Made by a program: the position numbers and the translations under genes
Source: Corynebacterium jeikeium
GTDB taxonomy: Bacteria; Actinomycetota; Actinomycetes; Mycobacteriales; Mycobacteriaceae
Length of the DNA: 64,000 bases
Reading direction: 5' to 3'
Assembly: GCF_028609885.1 (NCBI RefSeq)
Contig: NZ_CP063195.1
Location: 372,001 to 436,000 of the forward strand
Notes under the pieces: generated by a model
What the model saw: the letters and a program-made list of their open reading frames with translations, nothing else
Databases searched by the model: none
What the model was told of the DNA's origin: nothing
Part shown: positions 8,702 through 18,433 of the stretch, one piece after another
Numbering within the stretch: the stretch's first letter is position 1
Layout of the letters: the number at the start of each line of letters is the position of its first letter

Positions 8702-11359
8702 ATGTTCGAGAGGTTCACGGATCGCGCGCGCCGCGTCGTTGTGTTGGCGCAGGAGGAAGCACGCGCGCTGAATCACAACTACATCGGCACTGAGCACATC
8801 CTGCTCGGCCTGATCCAAGAGGGCGAAGGTGTCGCAGCAAAGGCCCTGGAATCCATGGGCATCTCCTTGGATGCCGTGCGCACTGAGGTTAAGGACATCA
8901 TCGGTACCGGTGGGCACCCACCGAGTGGCTACATCCCGTTCACCCCGCGCGCCAAGAAGGTGCTGGAGCTGGCGTTGCGCGAAGCGCTGCAGCTGGGCCA
9001 CAAGTACATCGGCACCGAGCACATCCTGCTGGGCCTCATCCGCGAGGGTGAAGGCGTGGCAGCGCAGGTGCTGGTTAAGCTCGGCGCGGATCTGTCCCGC
9101 GTTCGCCAGCAGGTAATCCAGCTGCTCAGTGGTTACGAGGGTAACGAGGAAGAAAGTGCTGGTGGCGAGCCCGCTACTGCCGGCGTGGGTAGCAGTCCAG
9201 AAGGCGCACCGAGCCGCCCTGGCCAGAAGTCCAACTCTCTGGTTCTGGACCAGTTCGGCCGCAACCTCACCCAGGCAGCCAAGGATGGCAAGCTAGACCC
9301 AGTCGTGGGGCGCGAGAACGAGATCGAGCGCGTCATGCAGGTGCTGTCCCGCCGTACCAAGAACAACCCGGTTCTGATCGGCGAGCCCGGTGTGGGTAAA
9401 ACCGCCGTGGTCGAGGGACTGGCTCTGGACATCGTCAACGGCAAGGTGCCGGAGACGCTGAAGGACAAGCAGCTGTACTCCCTGGACCTGGGCTCCCTGG
9501 TGGCAGGATCCCGCTACCGCGGTGATTTCGAGGAACGTCTGAAGAAGGTGCTGAAGGAGATCAACCAGCGCGGTGACATCATCCTGTTCATCGACGAGAT
9601 CCACACTTTGGTCGGCGCAGGTGCCGCCGAGGGGGCGATCGACGCTGCTAGCATTCTGAAGCCGAAGCTGGCCCGCGGCGAGCTGCAGACCATCGGTGCA
9701 ACCACCCTGGACGAGTACCGCAAGCACATCGAGAAGGATGCCGCGCTGGAGCGCCGCTTCCAGCCTGTACAGGTTCCGGAGCCCTCCGTGGAGCTGACCG
9801 TGGAGATCCTGAAGGGCCTGCGCGACCGCTACGAGGCACACCACCGCGTATCCATCACCGACGGTGCGCTGAAAGCCGCAGCCCAGCTAGCGGACCGCTA
9901 CATCAACGACCGCTTCCTGCCGGATAAGGCCGTGGACCTGATCGACGAGGCTGGCGCCCGCATGCGCATCAAGCGTATGACCGCCCCGAAGGCTATCCAG
10001 GACATCGACGACAAGATCGCTGAGGTGCGCCGTAAGAAGGAGGCCGCCATCGATGAACAGGACTTCGAGAAGGCAGCATCTCTGCGTGACGACGAGCGCA
10101 AGCTAGGTGAAGAGCGCGCGGAGAAGGAAAAGGCCTGGCGCGCCGGCGAGCTGGACGAGGTCGCCGAGGTGGGCGAGGAGCAGATCGCCGAGGTTATGGG
10201 CAACTGGACCGGCATCCCCGTGTTCAAGCTCACTGAGGAAGAGTCCACCCGCCTGCTGCACATGGAAGACGAGCTGCACAAGCGCATCATCGGCCAGGAC
10301 GATGCCGTCAAGGCTGTCTCCCGCGCCATCCGCCGTACCCGTGCTGGGCTGAAGGACCCGAAGCGCCCGTCCGGTTCGTTCATCTTCGCCGGTCCGTCCG
10401 GTGTGGGTAAGACCGAGCTGTCGAAGGCGCTGGCCGAGTTCCTATTCGGCGATGATGACGCACTGATCCAGATCGACATGGGCGAGTTCCATGACAAGTT
10501 CACGGCATCCCGCCTGTTCGGTGCGCCTCCGGGATACGTCGGTTACGACGAGGGCGGCCAGCTGACCGAGAAGGTTCGCCGCAAGCCGTTCTCTGTGGTT
10601 CTGTTCGACGAGATCGAAAAGGCCCACACGGAGATCTACAACACGCTGCTGCAGGTGCTGGAAGATGGTCGTCTCACCGATGGTCAGGGTCGCATGGTGG
10701 ACTTCAAGAACACCGTGTTGATCTTCACCTCTAACCTGGGCACCAGGGATATCTCCAAGGCTGTGGGCATGGGCTTTAGCTCCTCCGGTGAGGCCGACGA
10801 GGAGACCCAGTACGAGCGGATGAAGCAGAAGGTCGACGATGAGCTGAAGAAGCACTTCCGCCCAGAGTTCCTGAACCGTATCGATGACATTGTGGTCTTC
10901 CACCAGCTGACCCGCGAGCAGATCGTGCAGATGGTGGACTTGCTGCTGGGCCGCGTGCGTACCGCGCTGCAGGCGAAGGACATGGATCTGGAGCTCACCG
11001 AGCAGGCGAAGTCCCTGCTGGCCAAGCGTGGTTTCGACCCGGTGCTGGGCGCCCGCCCGCTACGCCGCACGATCCAGCGCGAGATCGAGGATCAGCTGTC
11101 CGAGAAGATCCTGTTCGGCGAGATCGGCGCCGGCGAGATCGTCACCGTCGACGTCGAGAACTGGGATGGCGAGTCCAAGGGCGACGATGCGAAGTTCGTC
11201 TTCGGCACCAAGCCCAAGCCTCTGCCGGAGGTTGGTGCGGATGACTTCGCCGCCGACGAGGCCCAGGAGGCGGTGTCTGTCGCCGCCGAGGGCAACGTGC
11301 CGGAGGATAAGGACTTCGACGCCGCAGACTCCAGCGATGACTGGAACCAGAAAGGCTAA
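8702..11359 (+). CDS. clpC: ATP-dependent Clp protease ATP-binding subunit ClpC
   Basis: A Hsp100 unfoldase that feeds substrates to ClpP1P2 in the cytoplasm. The 885-aa protein has an N-terminal repeat domain ([20 protein letters not shown]; the Clp_N repeats share [12 protein letters not shown]). The first AAA domain has Walker [10 protein letters not shown] near residue 227. A UVR segment ([18 protein letters not shown]) lies near residue 457. The second AAA domain has GPSGVGKTE near residue 564. The acidic C-terminal tail of about 45 residues is typical of actinobacterial ClpC. It is monocistronic, with a ClgR-like box upstream and an intrinsic terminator overlapping the stop. Confidence 0.97.
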   Translation: MFERFTDRARRVVVLAQEEARALNHNYIGTEHILLGLIQEGEGVAAKALESMGISLDAVRTEVKDIIGTGGHPPSGYIPFTPRAKKVLELALREALQLGHKYIGTEHILLGLIREGEGVAAQVLVKLGADLSRVRQQVIQLLSGYEGNEEESAGGEPATAGVGSSPEGAPSRPGQKSNSLVLDQFGRNLTQAAKDGKLDPVVGRENEIERVMQVLSRRTKNNPVLIGEPGVGKTAVVEGLALDIVNGKVPETLKDKQLYSLDLGSLVAGSRYRGDFEERLKKVLKEINQRGDIILFIDEIHTLVGAGAAEGAIDAASILKPKLARGELQTIGATTLDEYRKHIEKDAALERRFQPVQVPEPSVELTVEILKGLRDRYEAHHRVSITDGALKAAAQLADRYINDRFLPDKAVDLIDEAGARMRIKRMTAPKAIQDIDDKIAEVRRKKEAAIDEQDFEKAASLRDDERKLGEERAEKEKAWRAGELDEVAEVGEEQIAEVMGNWTGIPVFKLTEEESTRLLHMEDELHKRIIGQDDAVKAVSRAIRRTRAGLKDPKRPSGSFIFAGPSGVGKTELSKALAEFLFGDDDALIQIDMGEFHDKFTASRLFGAPPGYVGYDEGGQLTEKVRRKPFSVVLFDEIEKAHTEIYNTLLQVLEDGRLTDGQGRMVDFKNTVLIFTSNLGTRDISKAVGMGFSSSGEADEETQYERMKQKVDDELKKHFRPEFLNRIDDIVVFHQLTREQIVQMVDLLLGRVRTALQAKDMDLELTEQAKSLLAKRGFDPVLGARPLRRTIQREIEDQLSEKILFGEIGAGEIVTVDVENWDGESKGDDAKFVFGTKPKPLPEVGADDFAADEAQEAVSVAAEGNVPEDKDFDAADSSDDWNQKG

Positions 11360-11372
11360 TTAAGCCTTTTTG
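11351..11372 (+). terminator. Intrinsic terminator of clpC
   Basis: AAAGGCT (11351-11357) pairs with AGCCTTT (11363-11369) over a 5-nt loop, followed by more T. The clpC stop codon TAA lies inside the hairpin. Confidence 0.7.
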
Positions 11373-11387
11373 GCTGGGCCTTGTTGT

Positions 11388-12779
11388 TTAGGCCTTGTTG
11401 AACTGCACTGGGCGATCGTGGATCACATTGTCCACCCAGTCCAGTGCAGGCAGCAGGTGCGTCATCATCGGCACCATGTGATCGCCCAGTGGGAACGTGC
11501 GCGGGATATTGTGCTCTGCGTAGTTCACCTTGGTGCCGCCCTCCGCCCACTGACGGGCCATGCGGCGGCTCTGCTCTACTGGGATCGTGTCATCGTTCGT
11601 GCCGTGGCCGACGTACACAGGGACCTGGGGTGGGCGGCTGCCGATGCGTTGGGCGTCAACAAGCTTCTTGAACGGCTCCTGCTCAAGCAGCTCCGTGAGT
11701 GACTCCCCGTTCTTCGTCAGAGTGCGCGAATCTGTGTAGGCGTGCCGTGCGAGCGATTCGGGGATGCACTCGCTGGCGGTTTGGCGGACAAACTCCTTGC
11801 CTTTGTCGTTCATCTTCGCCTCCACTGCGCCACGGATCTCCGGGTTGGAGACGAGGAAACCATTCAGGGTGTAGCCCAGGGCGGCTGCCAGCGGGCCGTT
11901 GTCGATGGCGGTGGAAGTCATAGCCAAATCTGCCGGCACTCCGCCTGCATAGCCCGCCTTCAGGTTGATTTCAGGGGCGTAGGTGTGAGCCAGCTCCAGA
12001 GCTGCAGCGGAGGAACCGCCGCCCTGCGAATAACCCCACACCGCAACCGGCGCGGCCTTCGGAACCCGGGGCATGTTTTTCGCCGCGCGGGCCATATCCA
12101 GGGTGGCGTTACCCTGATCCACACGGTTCATGTACGTGTGCTGCGCCGGGGTGCCCAGGCCGTTTAGGTCGGTCAGCGCGACAGCCCAGCCGCGCGACAG
12201 GGCAGCGGCGACGGGCGCTGCCTCGTACTCCAAGCCCATGGGCAGTAACTTGCCCGGGGCGCACGCATCGCCGCTGCCCTGGGTGCCCGGAGCTACGACC
12301 AGCAGCGGACGCTCTCCGCCGCCGGTGTAGGGAGCACGGGGCACCAGTACAGTGCCGGTGACGGGCACGGTCTCGCCGCGAGAATTGGTGGAAACGTAGG
12401 CTACGCGCTGAGCCTCGCTGTTCGTCCAATCGACGAAGGGGATCCCAAGGGCAAAGTTGCTGGGGGCAGTCTTGATGATTTCGCCGGGCTTGCCCTTCAC
12501 CTGCAAAGGCAGGGAGGAGTAAAAGCCATCCGGGTCGTAGTTGGGCAGGGACCCCACTACGGACTTACCGCTGCCAGTGGCGGCAGCCTTAGAAGCGGAT
12601 CCCTCGACAGAACCATAGAAGCCGCCGGGTGCAGCGGCGGCTGAAGTAATTCCGGAAGTGGCAATGGCTGCGGGCAGCAGCACTGCGCAGGTGGCGGTTA
12701 GGGTGCGGGAGCGGAGGGCACCGAGGGGTCGAAAACGATTAGAGGGGGAGTGATTAGAACTTCTACGAGAAAACGTCAT
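11388..12779 (-). CDS. Secreted lipase (secretory lipase family)
   Basis: A 463-aa exported alpha/beta-hydrolase. The N-terminus is Arg-rich, followed by a hydrophobic stretch (TATCAVLLPAAIATSGI) and a likely cleavage near TSAAAA. The nucleophile elbow is WGYSQGGGSS, near residue 249. The order of motifs (VPRAPYTGGGERPLLVVAPGTQGSGDACAP early, YVGHGTNDDTIP with the Asp late) fits the secretory-lipase (LIP) family seen in corynebacteria and mycobacteria. A TAGTAT box lies 6 nt before ATG 12779, so the mRNA may be leaderless. It probably releases fatty acids from host lipids. Substrate is inferred. Confidence 0.85.
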   Translation of the reverse strand: MTFSRRSSNHSPSNRFRPLGALRSRTLTATCAVLLPAAIATSGITSAAAAPGGFYGSVEGSASKAAATGSGKSVVGSLPNYDPDGFYSSLPLQVKGKPGEIIKTAPSNFALGIPFVDWTNSEAQRVAYVSTNSRGETVPVTGTVLVPRAPYTGGGERPLLVVAPGTQGSGDACAPGKLLPMGLEYEAAPVAAALSRGWAVALTDLNGLGTPAQHTYMNRVDQGNATLDMARAAKNMPRVPKAAPVAVWGYSQGGGSSAAALELAHTYAPEINLKAGYAGGVPADLAMTSTAIDNGPLAAALGYTLNGFLVSNPEIRGAVEAKMNDKGKEFVRQTASECIPESLARHAYTDSRTLTKNGESLTELLEQEPFKKLVDAQRIGSRPPQVPVYVGHGTNDDTIPVEQSRRMARQWAEGGTKVNYAEHNIPRTFPLGDHMVPMMTHLLPALDWVDNVIHDRPVQFNKA

Positions 12780-12785
12780 AGGGGA

Positions 12786-12791
12786 ATACTA
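12786..12791 (-). promoter_or_regulatory. Leaderless -10 box of the secreted lipase gene
   Basis: TAGTAT on the minus strand, 6 nt before ATG 12779. Confidence 0.4.
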
Positions 12792-12827
12792 AGCGTTTTC
12801 TCCGCTGGAAGTATTAGGTATTGCTAC

Positions 12828-14294
12828 TTAGCTCTGCGAAACGGGGGCATTGGTAGCGCTATCGGTGCCTGCTTCGGCGCTGTCTTTTGTGCCTTCGGCG
12901 TCCACATTTGCTGTGAACGGATCCAACGCCTCCAGGTCGACTTCCTTGTCCTCGTCATTCGGTACCTTGCGGGTCAGGTCGATGACCAGGCCAATGGCGG
13001 TGAGGATGATGGTGGGTAGCAGCCAGCCCATGCCTGCATCCATCAGCGGAATCCAGCTCAGGGCATTCTGCAGCGAGTCGACCGGCACGTTAAGGGCGGC
13101 CAGGAAGTCGATGAAGGAGAACAGGAAGGCCACGGCCACGCCGATGCGGTAGGAGAACACCAGCTTGTGCTGGCGGCACAGAAGGTGCACGTAGGAAAGT
13201 GTGATGAGCACGATCGCCGGCGGGTAGATCAGGCCGATAACCGGGCCAGAGACGCTCAGAATCTTCTCCAAGCCCAGGTTGGCGATAGCAAGGCCCACGA
13301 GCGTCAGAATAGTGGCCCACCAGCGGTAGCTGATGTCCGGAACCAACTCGTGGAAGAACGTGGATGACGCTGCGGTCAGGCCAACGACGGTGGTGATGCA
13401 GGCCAACAGCACGATCAGCGAGAACACGATCTCGCCTGCGTTGCCCATAGTCAGGTACGCAGCGGAGCTCAGGATTGCCGCGCCGTCGCTGTAGCTTTCC
13501 TTGTCCGGCATGCGGGCGCCCACCAGGCCGAGCCCGAGGTAGACCAGCATCAGGAAGAAACCTGCGGTGAAGGCGGCAACTCCGGAGAGTTTGACGATGC
13601 GCTTGTGGTCGGTCTCGCCCTTCTGGCTGAAAGCGCTCACGACGATCAACGCGAAGGCCAGCGCGCCAATGGAGTCCATCGTGAAGTAGCCCTGGGAAAT
13701 GCCGCTAACCAGCGGGTTGGAGGTGTACTCCTCAGTGGCGGGAATGCTGGGGGAGTTCAACTTTTGAAGGCCGACGATAGCCAGCACGCCCAGCAGGATC
13801 AGCAGTACTGGGGTGAGGGCCTTGCCTAGGGTATCTACGACCTTGCCGGGCCAGAGTGTCAGTAGGTAGCACACCAGGAAGAAGGCGAACGTGCCCGCCA
13901 GGCGCCACCAGCCGCCGGAGAGGTCAAAGGTGGATTCGATGCCCAGCTCGTAGCCGATCGCTGCGGCGCGAGGCACGGCGTAGAGCGCGCCGATGGAAAG
14001 GTAGGCAACGATAGCAAAGACCAGGCCGAACAGTGCTCCCGCGCGGGAGGCGAGGTCGCGTACACCATTACCGGAAATTGCGATGGCGATGACCGTCAAC
14101 ACCGGCATGAGCACTCCGGTTAGGAGGAAGCCGATCATGGCGGGGGAGAAATTATCACCGGATTCCACGCCGAGCATGGGCGGGAAAATGAGGTTGCCGG
14201 CGCCGAAGAACATAGAGAAAAGCATGAGGCCAACAGCCGCCACGGTGGTGGTTGTGTTTGGCTGCTTAGCGGTCGAGGAGGGTGAGGTCGACAT
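12828..14294 (-). CDS. brnQ: Branched-chain amino acid transport carrier (BrnQ/LIVCS family)
   Basis: A 488-aa inner-membrane carrier for Ile, Leu, Val (and often Met) with cation symport. It has about 12 hydrophobic segments. The family signature near the N-terminus reads MLFSMFFGAGNLIFPPMLG. The C-terminal tail is acidic and hydrophilic (about 45 residues, rich in Asp, Glu, Ala) and longer than usual. ATG 14294 follows an AGGAA ribosome site 9 nt upstream. The neighbours do not suggest an operon. Confidence 0.93.
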   Translation of the reverse strand: MSTSPSSTAKQPNTTTTVAAVGLMLFSMFFGAGNLIFPPMLGVESGDNFSPAMIGFLLTGVLMPVLTVIAIAISGNGVRDLASRAGALFGLVFAIVAYLSIGALYAVPRAAAIGYELGIESTFDLSGGWWRLAGTFAFFLVCYLLTLWPGKVVDTLGKALTPVLLILLGVLAIVGLQKLNSPSIPATEEYTSNPLVSGISQGYFTMDSIGALAFALIVVSAFSQKGETDHKRIVKLSGVAAFTAGFFLMLVYLGLGLVGARMPDKESYSDGAAILSSAAYLTMGNAGEIVFSLIVLLACITTVVGLTAASSTFFHELVPDISYRWWATILTLVGLAIANLGLEKILSVSGPVIGLIYPPAIVLITLSYVHLLCRQHKLVFSYRIGVAVAFLFSFIDFLAALNVPVDSLQNALSWIPLMDAGMGWLLPTIILTAIGLVIDLTRKVPNDEDKEVDLEALDPFTANVDAEGTKDSAEAGTDSATNAPVSQS

Positions 14295-14440
14295 AAATCA
14301 TTCCTAATGTGATCTGGGTAACGTTTATCACTCTAATGCACACATCCCCGTAAAGCCTAAGCCGAACAAAACTACTTGCGTTGTGCCCCTAATTCGGGCG
14401 GAGATTTTGCGGGGTTTTCGCGGTGGTTTTTCGAAGTTTT

Positions 14441-15466
14441 TTAGTGCGGTAGCTGGTACTTCGCACCGTCGCGGGCCACTAGCCCGTCGTCTAGCAGCGA
14501 TTGCAGGGCTCGCTCAAGCTGCTCGGTTGCCGGCCAAAGCAGGTCTATCTCTTTCTTTGTGACGCCACCTTCTCCCGCTTCCCGCAGTAGCCCCATAATC
14601 TTTCCGCGGACCTGGCGGTCGGTTCCCACGAACTTCTGTACGCGCTGGGCTGCGGCCTGTGCCTCCGCCTCCGTCGGTTGCGGCTTGCCCGCCTGCACCC
14701 ACGCGCAGTCGTCGATTACGGGGCACTGGTCGCACGCTGGGCTTTTCGCGGTGCAGATCAAAGCGCCGAGTTCCATGAGTGCGGCGCACATCAGGTTCGC
14801 GGCGTCTCTATCTGCGTCTCTTGCGGTAGCGGTGCTCCCACCTGCGCAACTATCCGTGCCAGTGCCCGTGTCAGTGGGCTGGGGTTGAGGCGGTGGAAGC
14901 AGTTGGCGTCCATCCAAACGAGGGTCCGGATCGACGTGAGGCAGCAACGAGGCCACATCCGCCAGATCGCGCGCACGAGCGGGCCCCTGCAAGTAGCGAC
15001 CGTCGACGAGACGGCGGTAGACGCGGCGCACATTCGTATCCACAACCGGCACGGCCTGACCAAAGGCGAAGGCCGCGACGGCGCGGGCCGTGTAGTGGCC
15101 AATCCCCGGTAGCGCCTCGAGCTCGGCAATGTCGTGGGGTACCGCACCGTCGTGACGCTCCACGCAGGCGATCGCGCATTCCTTTAGCCGCAGCGCGCGC
15201 CGGGGATATCCCAGGTTGGCCCACATTCTTAAGATCTCGGAACGAGGTGCCGCGGCCAGGTCAGCCGGGGTAGGCCAGCGTTCCAGCCACGCTCGCCACA
15301 GGGGGATCACGCGGGCGACGGGCGTTTGCTGGCTCATGACTTCGCTTAGCAGAATCGCCCACGGGGTGGTATCTGGGTGGCGCCACGGCAGGTCGCGGGC
15401 GTTGCGTGCGTACCAGGCATTCAGCTTGGCGGGTAGGTCTGGAGAATCGACGGAAGGGGAGTTCAT
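14441..15466 (-). CDS. mutY: A/G-specific adenine DNA glycosylase MutY
   Basis: MutY removes adenine mispaired with 8-oxoguanine. The 341-aa protein has the catalytic region LLSEVMSQQTPVARV with its Glu, the helix-hairpin-helix LPGIGHYTARAVAAFAFG followed by the catalytic Asp in VVDTNVRR, and an iron-sulfur loop C-x6-C-x2-C-x5-C (CTAKSPACDQCPVIDDC). A Pro/Thr/Gly-rich insertion of about 35 residues (PPPQPQPTDTGTGT) precedes that loop and is unusual. The frame is open far upstream, but that part is the antisense of the carbonic anhydrase gene; ATG 15466 gives the normal N-terminus. It is divergent from the carbonic anhydrase gene, 36 bp away. Confidence 0.93.
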   Translation of the reverse strand: MNSPSVDSPDLPAKLNAWYARNARDLPWRHPDTTPWAILLSEVMSQQTPVARVIPLWRAWLERWPTPADLAAAPRSEILRMWANLGYPRRALRLKECAIACVERHDGAVPHDIAELEALPGIGHYTARAVAAFAFGQAVPVVDTNVRRVYRRLVDGRYLQGPARARDLADVASLLPHVDPDPRLDGRQLLPPPQPQPTDTGTGTDSCAGGSTATARDADRDAANLMCAALMELGALICTAKSPACDQCPVIDDCAWVQAGKPQPTEAEAQAAAQRVQKFVGTDRQVRGKIMGLLREAGEGGVTKKEIDLLWPATEQLERALQSLLDDGLVARDGAKYQLPH

Positions 15467-15502
15467 TGCACGAATCACTGTAGCGCGGTGCACAATGGAA
15501 CC

Positions 15503-16147
15503 ATGACTTCCAGCCATCATCTGACCCCGCAGCAGGCTTGGGATAGCTTGCGCGAAGGCAACCAACGTTTCATGCGCGGCGATTCCGACCACCCCCACCA
15601 GGACCTGAGCCGTCGTATTTCCCTGCAAGAGGGACAGAAGCCCCAGGCTGTGGTGTTGGCGTGTTCCGATTCCCGCGCGCCTGTGGAGATCCTCTTTGAC
15701 CAGGGGCTCGGCGATGTCTTCGTTATCCGGACTGCCGGCGAGATCACCGATTTGTCTGTTCTGGCCTCTCTGGAGTTCGCGGTGGACTCCCTGGAAGTAC
15801 CGCTGGTTGTGGTGCTGGGGCATGAGAAGTGCGGCGCGGTTGCTGCGGCCTCCCAGGCGTTGCACGGGGGCGACATGCCTGCGGGCTTCCAACGCGTGCT
15901 CGTGGAGAAGGTCACTCCCTCGTTGCTGTCCGCGAAGAAGCACGGCATGGAAAGTAGTGACGCCTTCGAACGCAACCACGTGGCAGAGATCGCCGACCAT
16001 ATCGTGGATCGTTCGCCGGAGATTCAGGCGCGTCTGGCCGACAACCGGTGTGCCGTTGTGGGTCTGCGCTACCGCCTGTCCGATGGGCTGGCTGAGCCAC
16101 TGGTCAGTTACGGCCTGGATATTGAGGGTGCGCAGCGCGTTCACTAG
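15503..16147 (+). CDS. Beta-class carbonic anhydrase
   Basis: A 214-aa zinc enzyme that interconverts CO2 and bicarbonate. The zinc ligands are in VVLACSDSRAPVE (Cys, with the Asp-Arg dyad) and VVLGHEKCGAV (His and Cys). The N-terminal TPQQAWDSLREGNQRFMRG is typical. ATG 15503 is preferred; GTG 15488 in frame is possible. The position next to mutY matches the mycobacterial mtcA2/canB locus. Confidence 0.92.
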   Translation: MTSSHHLTPQQAWDSLREGNQRFMRGDSDHPHQDLSRRISLQEGQKPQAVVLACSDSRAPVEILFDQGLGDVFVIRTAGEITDLSVLASLEFAVDSLEVPLVVVLGHEKCGAVAAASQALHGGDMPAGFQRVLVEKVTPSLLSAKKHGMESSDAFERNHVAEIADHIVDRSPEIQARLADNRCAVVGLRYRLSDGLAEPLVSYGLDIEGAQRVH

Positions 16148-16201
16148 GAGTTTTGCGACGTCCACCCCGTGTCTATGCGCCGTCTTTTAGCGGGCAGCCT
16201 C

Positions 16202-16207
16202 TAGCAT
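16202..16207 (+). promoter_or_regulatory. Leaderless -10 box of the 16215 gene
   Basis: TAGCAT, 7 nt before GTG 16215. Confidence 0.5.
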
Positions 16208-16214
16208 TGGTTGC

Positions 16215-16919
16215 GTGACTGATGAAGACAACCGGCGCCCGTTGCCACGCGAAGTTTATGTCCGCCGCCGCATCGCTGCGGTGGTGATCTTGGTCGTTGT
16301 GATCGGTGTGATCTGGGCTTTGATCAGCCTGGTCAGTGGGGGAGGGGACTCCGAGAACACGGCGTCCACCGAGTCTGCCATCACTACCTCCGAACAGCAG
16401 GATATGACCAGCTCGCCGGAGCCGCCGAAGGGTACGGAACCAAGCGAGGCGAAGGACGAGAAGGCGTCCGAAGATAAAGACAAAGATAAAGACACAGACG
16501 ACGAGAACAAGGAAGAGAAGAAGGACTCTTGCTCGCTCGCCGACCTGCAGGTCACCGCTCGACCGGGTGCTCCGACTTTTAACGCGGAGCAGCAGCCGAA
16601 CTTCTTCGTGAAGATCGAGAACCCGACGAACGCGGATTGCGACATTAACTTCGATGATTCCCCGTTGAAGTTCGAGGTCTTCACCATGGGCAACTATGAG
16701 CGCGTGTGGGGCGACATTGACTGCAACGAGCCGGAGGTCGTAGGCGATACGAAGATCAAGGCCGGCGAGTCCGTGAACTACGAGATGGCCGCCTGGTCCC
16801 GTACCACCTCCGCTCCGGGTAAGTGCGAGGACCGCAAGCCGGTCGATCCGGGCAGCTACCTGCTGTACGCCCACGTGGGCGACAATACTTCCCAGCCGGC
16901 CTCGTTTAACCTGCAGTAG
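16215..16919 (+). CDS. Membrane-anchored exported protein, syntenic with M. tuberculosis Rv3587c
   Basis: A 234-aa protein with one N-terminal membrane segment (VVILVVVIGVIWALISLV, about residues 21-38). Next is a highly charged linker rich in Ser, Glu, Lys and Asp (about residues 40-105), then an extracytoplasmic domain with Cys at several positions and a FFVKIENPTNADCDINF stretch that looks beta-sandwich-like. No catalytic motif is seen. The place between carbonic anhydrase and radA fits Rv3587c, which is of unknown function. The 3' end overlaps the converging radA gene by 14 bp. Confidence 0.8.
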   Translation: MTDEDNRRPLPREVYVRRRIAAVVILVVVIGVIWALISLVSGGGDSENTASTESAITTSEQQDMTSSPEPPKGTEPSEAKDEKASEDKDKDKDTDDENKEEKKDSCSLADLQVTARPGAPTFNAEQQPNFFVKIENPTNADCDINFDDSPLKFEVFTMGNYERVWGDIDCNEPEVVGDTKIKAGESVNYEMAAWSRTTSAPGKCEDRKPVDPGSYLLYAHVGDNTSQPASFNLQ

Positions 16920-18339
16920 TTAGGCAGAAGTTCACCGCCTGGCAGAGCGTGGAGACCTCCTTTACCTTCATTTCCTTCGGAGCTTCGTAGTGGCAGTTCT
17001 TCGGCACCAGTGCGGTGTGGAAGCCCAGACGGTGCGCCTCTGCGAGCCTTTGAGTAAGTTGCGGAATGCGGCGCACCTCTCCACCCAAGCCCACCTCACC
17101 GAGGGCGACCAAGCCTAGGGGAAGCGGAGTACGTTTCGCGGTAGAAGCCAACGCAAGCCCGGTCGCGAGGTCTGCGGAAGGCTCCAGAATTTTCATCCCG
17201 CCGACCGTGGCGGCGTAGACTTCCTTATCTGCCAGTGGCAATCCGCAGCGTTCGGACAGGACAGCTAGCACCATCGACACGCGCGAGGCATCCATGCCCG
17301 TCATGTAGCGTTTCGGGTTTTTAAATTCACTGTTTAGAGCCAAAGTTTGCAGCTCACCGACCATGGCGCGGCGCCCGTCCATCACGACGGTGACTGCGGT
17401 GCCGGTCACGGATTCCGTGCGGTGATGCAAGAACAGTCCGCTGGGGTCCGCAACCTCCTGGATGCCGTGGGCGGTCTGCTCGAAGCAGCCGACCTCGTCC
17501 GTGGCGCCAAATCGATTCTTGATGCCGCGTAGAAAGCGCATAGAGGAGTGTTTGTCGCCCTCGAAGTTCAACACCACATCCACCAGGTGCTCGATAGTAC
17601 GGGGGCCGGCGACTGTGCCCTCCTTCGTTACGTGACCCACTGCGATGACAGGCGTGCCAGACATCTTCGCCAGGGTCGTCAGTGTGCTGGTGACCGCGCG
17701 GGTTTGGGCCACGCCACCGGCCACGCCTTCCACCCCAGTGGCCTGCATTGTCTGTAGGGAGTCCACGATGATTAGCTCCGGATTAAGTGCATCGACCTGC
17801 GCCAGACCATTCTCCAGGTCGTTTTCGCTGGCCAGATAGAGCTTGTCGTGCAGCGCGCCGGTGCGCTCCGCGCGGTGGCGCACCTGACCTACGGATTCCT
17901 CCGCGGTGAGGATCAGAACCGTATGCCCCTTCTTGGCCCACGCCGCAGCAACCTCCAATAGCAAGGTGGATTTGCCCACACCCGGTTCACCCGCCAGCAG
18001 AACCGCGCTGCCTGGGACGATGCCGCCGCCCAGTACGCGGTCTAGCTCCCCGATGCCCGTGGGGCGGTGTTTGGCGATTGTCGGATCCACCTGGGTGACC
18101 GGTTGGGCGCTGGCCCCAGGAACCAGTCCGGCGGCCCCGCGGCTCCCACCGCGGCGCCCCACGCCACCGCCAGCGCCCGCAACACCGGCGAGCCCCAGTG
18201 CACCCAAAGAGCGCGTGTCCCGCTCCTCCAGCGATCCCCATTCCCCACACTGTGGACAGCGGCCCATCCATTTCGACAGCTGGTGGTCGCAGGAGGTGCA
18301 GACGAAAACCCGGCTTGCTTTGCTCGACTTACTTGCCAT
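16906..18339 (-). CDS. radA: DNA repair protein RadA (RecA-like branch-migration ATPase)
   Basis: RadA helps process recombination intermediates. The 477-aa protein has a C4 zinc finger (CTSCDHQLSKWMGRCPQCG) near residue 14, a Gly-rich linker, Walker A GEPGVGKST, the RadA-specific KNRFG motif, and a Lon-like C-terminal domain. ATG 18339 is preferred to ATG 18369, because it follows a TATTGT box at 7 nt and starts right before the finger. The gene converges on, and overlaps, the 16215 gene. In mycobacteria disA lies at this junction; here there is no room for it. Confidence 0.95.
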   Translation of the reverse strand: MASKSSKASRVFVCTSCDHQLSKWMGRCPQCGEWGSLEERDTRSLGALGLAGVAGAGGGVGRRGGSRGAAGLVPGASAQPVTQVDPTIAKHRPTGIGELDRVLGGGIVPGSAVLLAGEPGVGKSTLLLEVAAAWAKKGHTVLILTAEESVGQVRHRAERTGALHDKLYLASENDLENGLAQVDALNPELIIVDSLQTMQATGVEGVAGGVAQTRAVTSTLTTLAKMSGTPVIAVGHVTKEGTVAGPRTIEHLVDVVLNFEGDKHSSMRFLRGIKNRFGATDEVGCFEQTAHGIQEVADPSGLFLHHRTESVTGTAVTVVMDGRRAMVGELQTLALNSEFKNPKRYMTGMDASRVSMVLAVLSERCGLPLADKEVYAATVGGMKILEPSADLATGLALASTAKRTPLPLGLVALGEVGLGGEVRRIPQLTQRLAEAHRLGFHTALVPKNCHYEAPKEMKVKEVSTLCQAVNFCLTTAG

Positions 18340-18346
18340 GCTCACA

Positions 18347-18352
18347 ACAATA
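18347..18352 (-). promoter_or_regulatory. Leaderless -10 box of radA
   Basis: TATTGT on the minus strand, 7 nt before ATG 18339; it supports that start. Confidence 0.5.
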
Positions 18353-18433
18353 AACGCCGCCCCGGACAACCAATGTCCGGCGGCGGCGTTTGTTCGATTT
18401 TGAGGAAGCCTACGCTGAAGCTTGCTCTTGGGC

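Noticed and set aside
15467..16165. N-terminal extension of mutY
   Set aside because: It lies wholly across the carbonic anhydrase gene on the other strand; MutY homology begins after ATG 15466.
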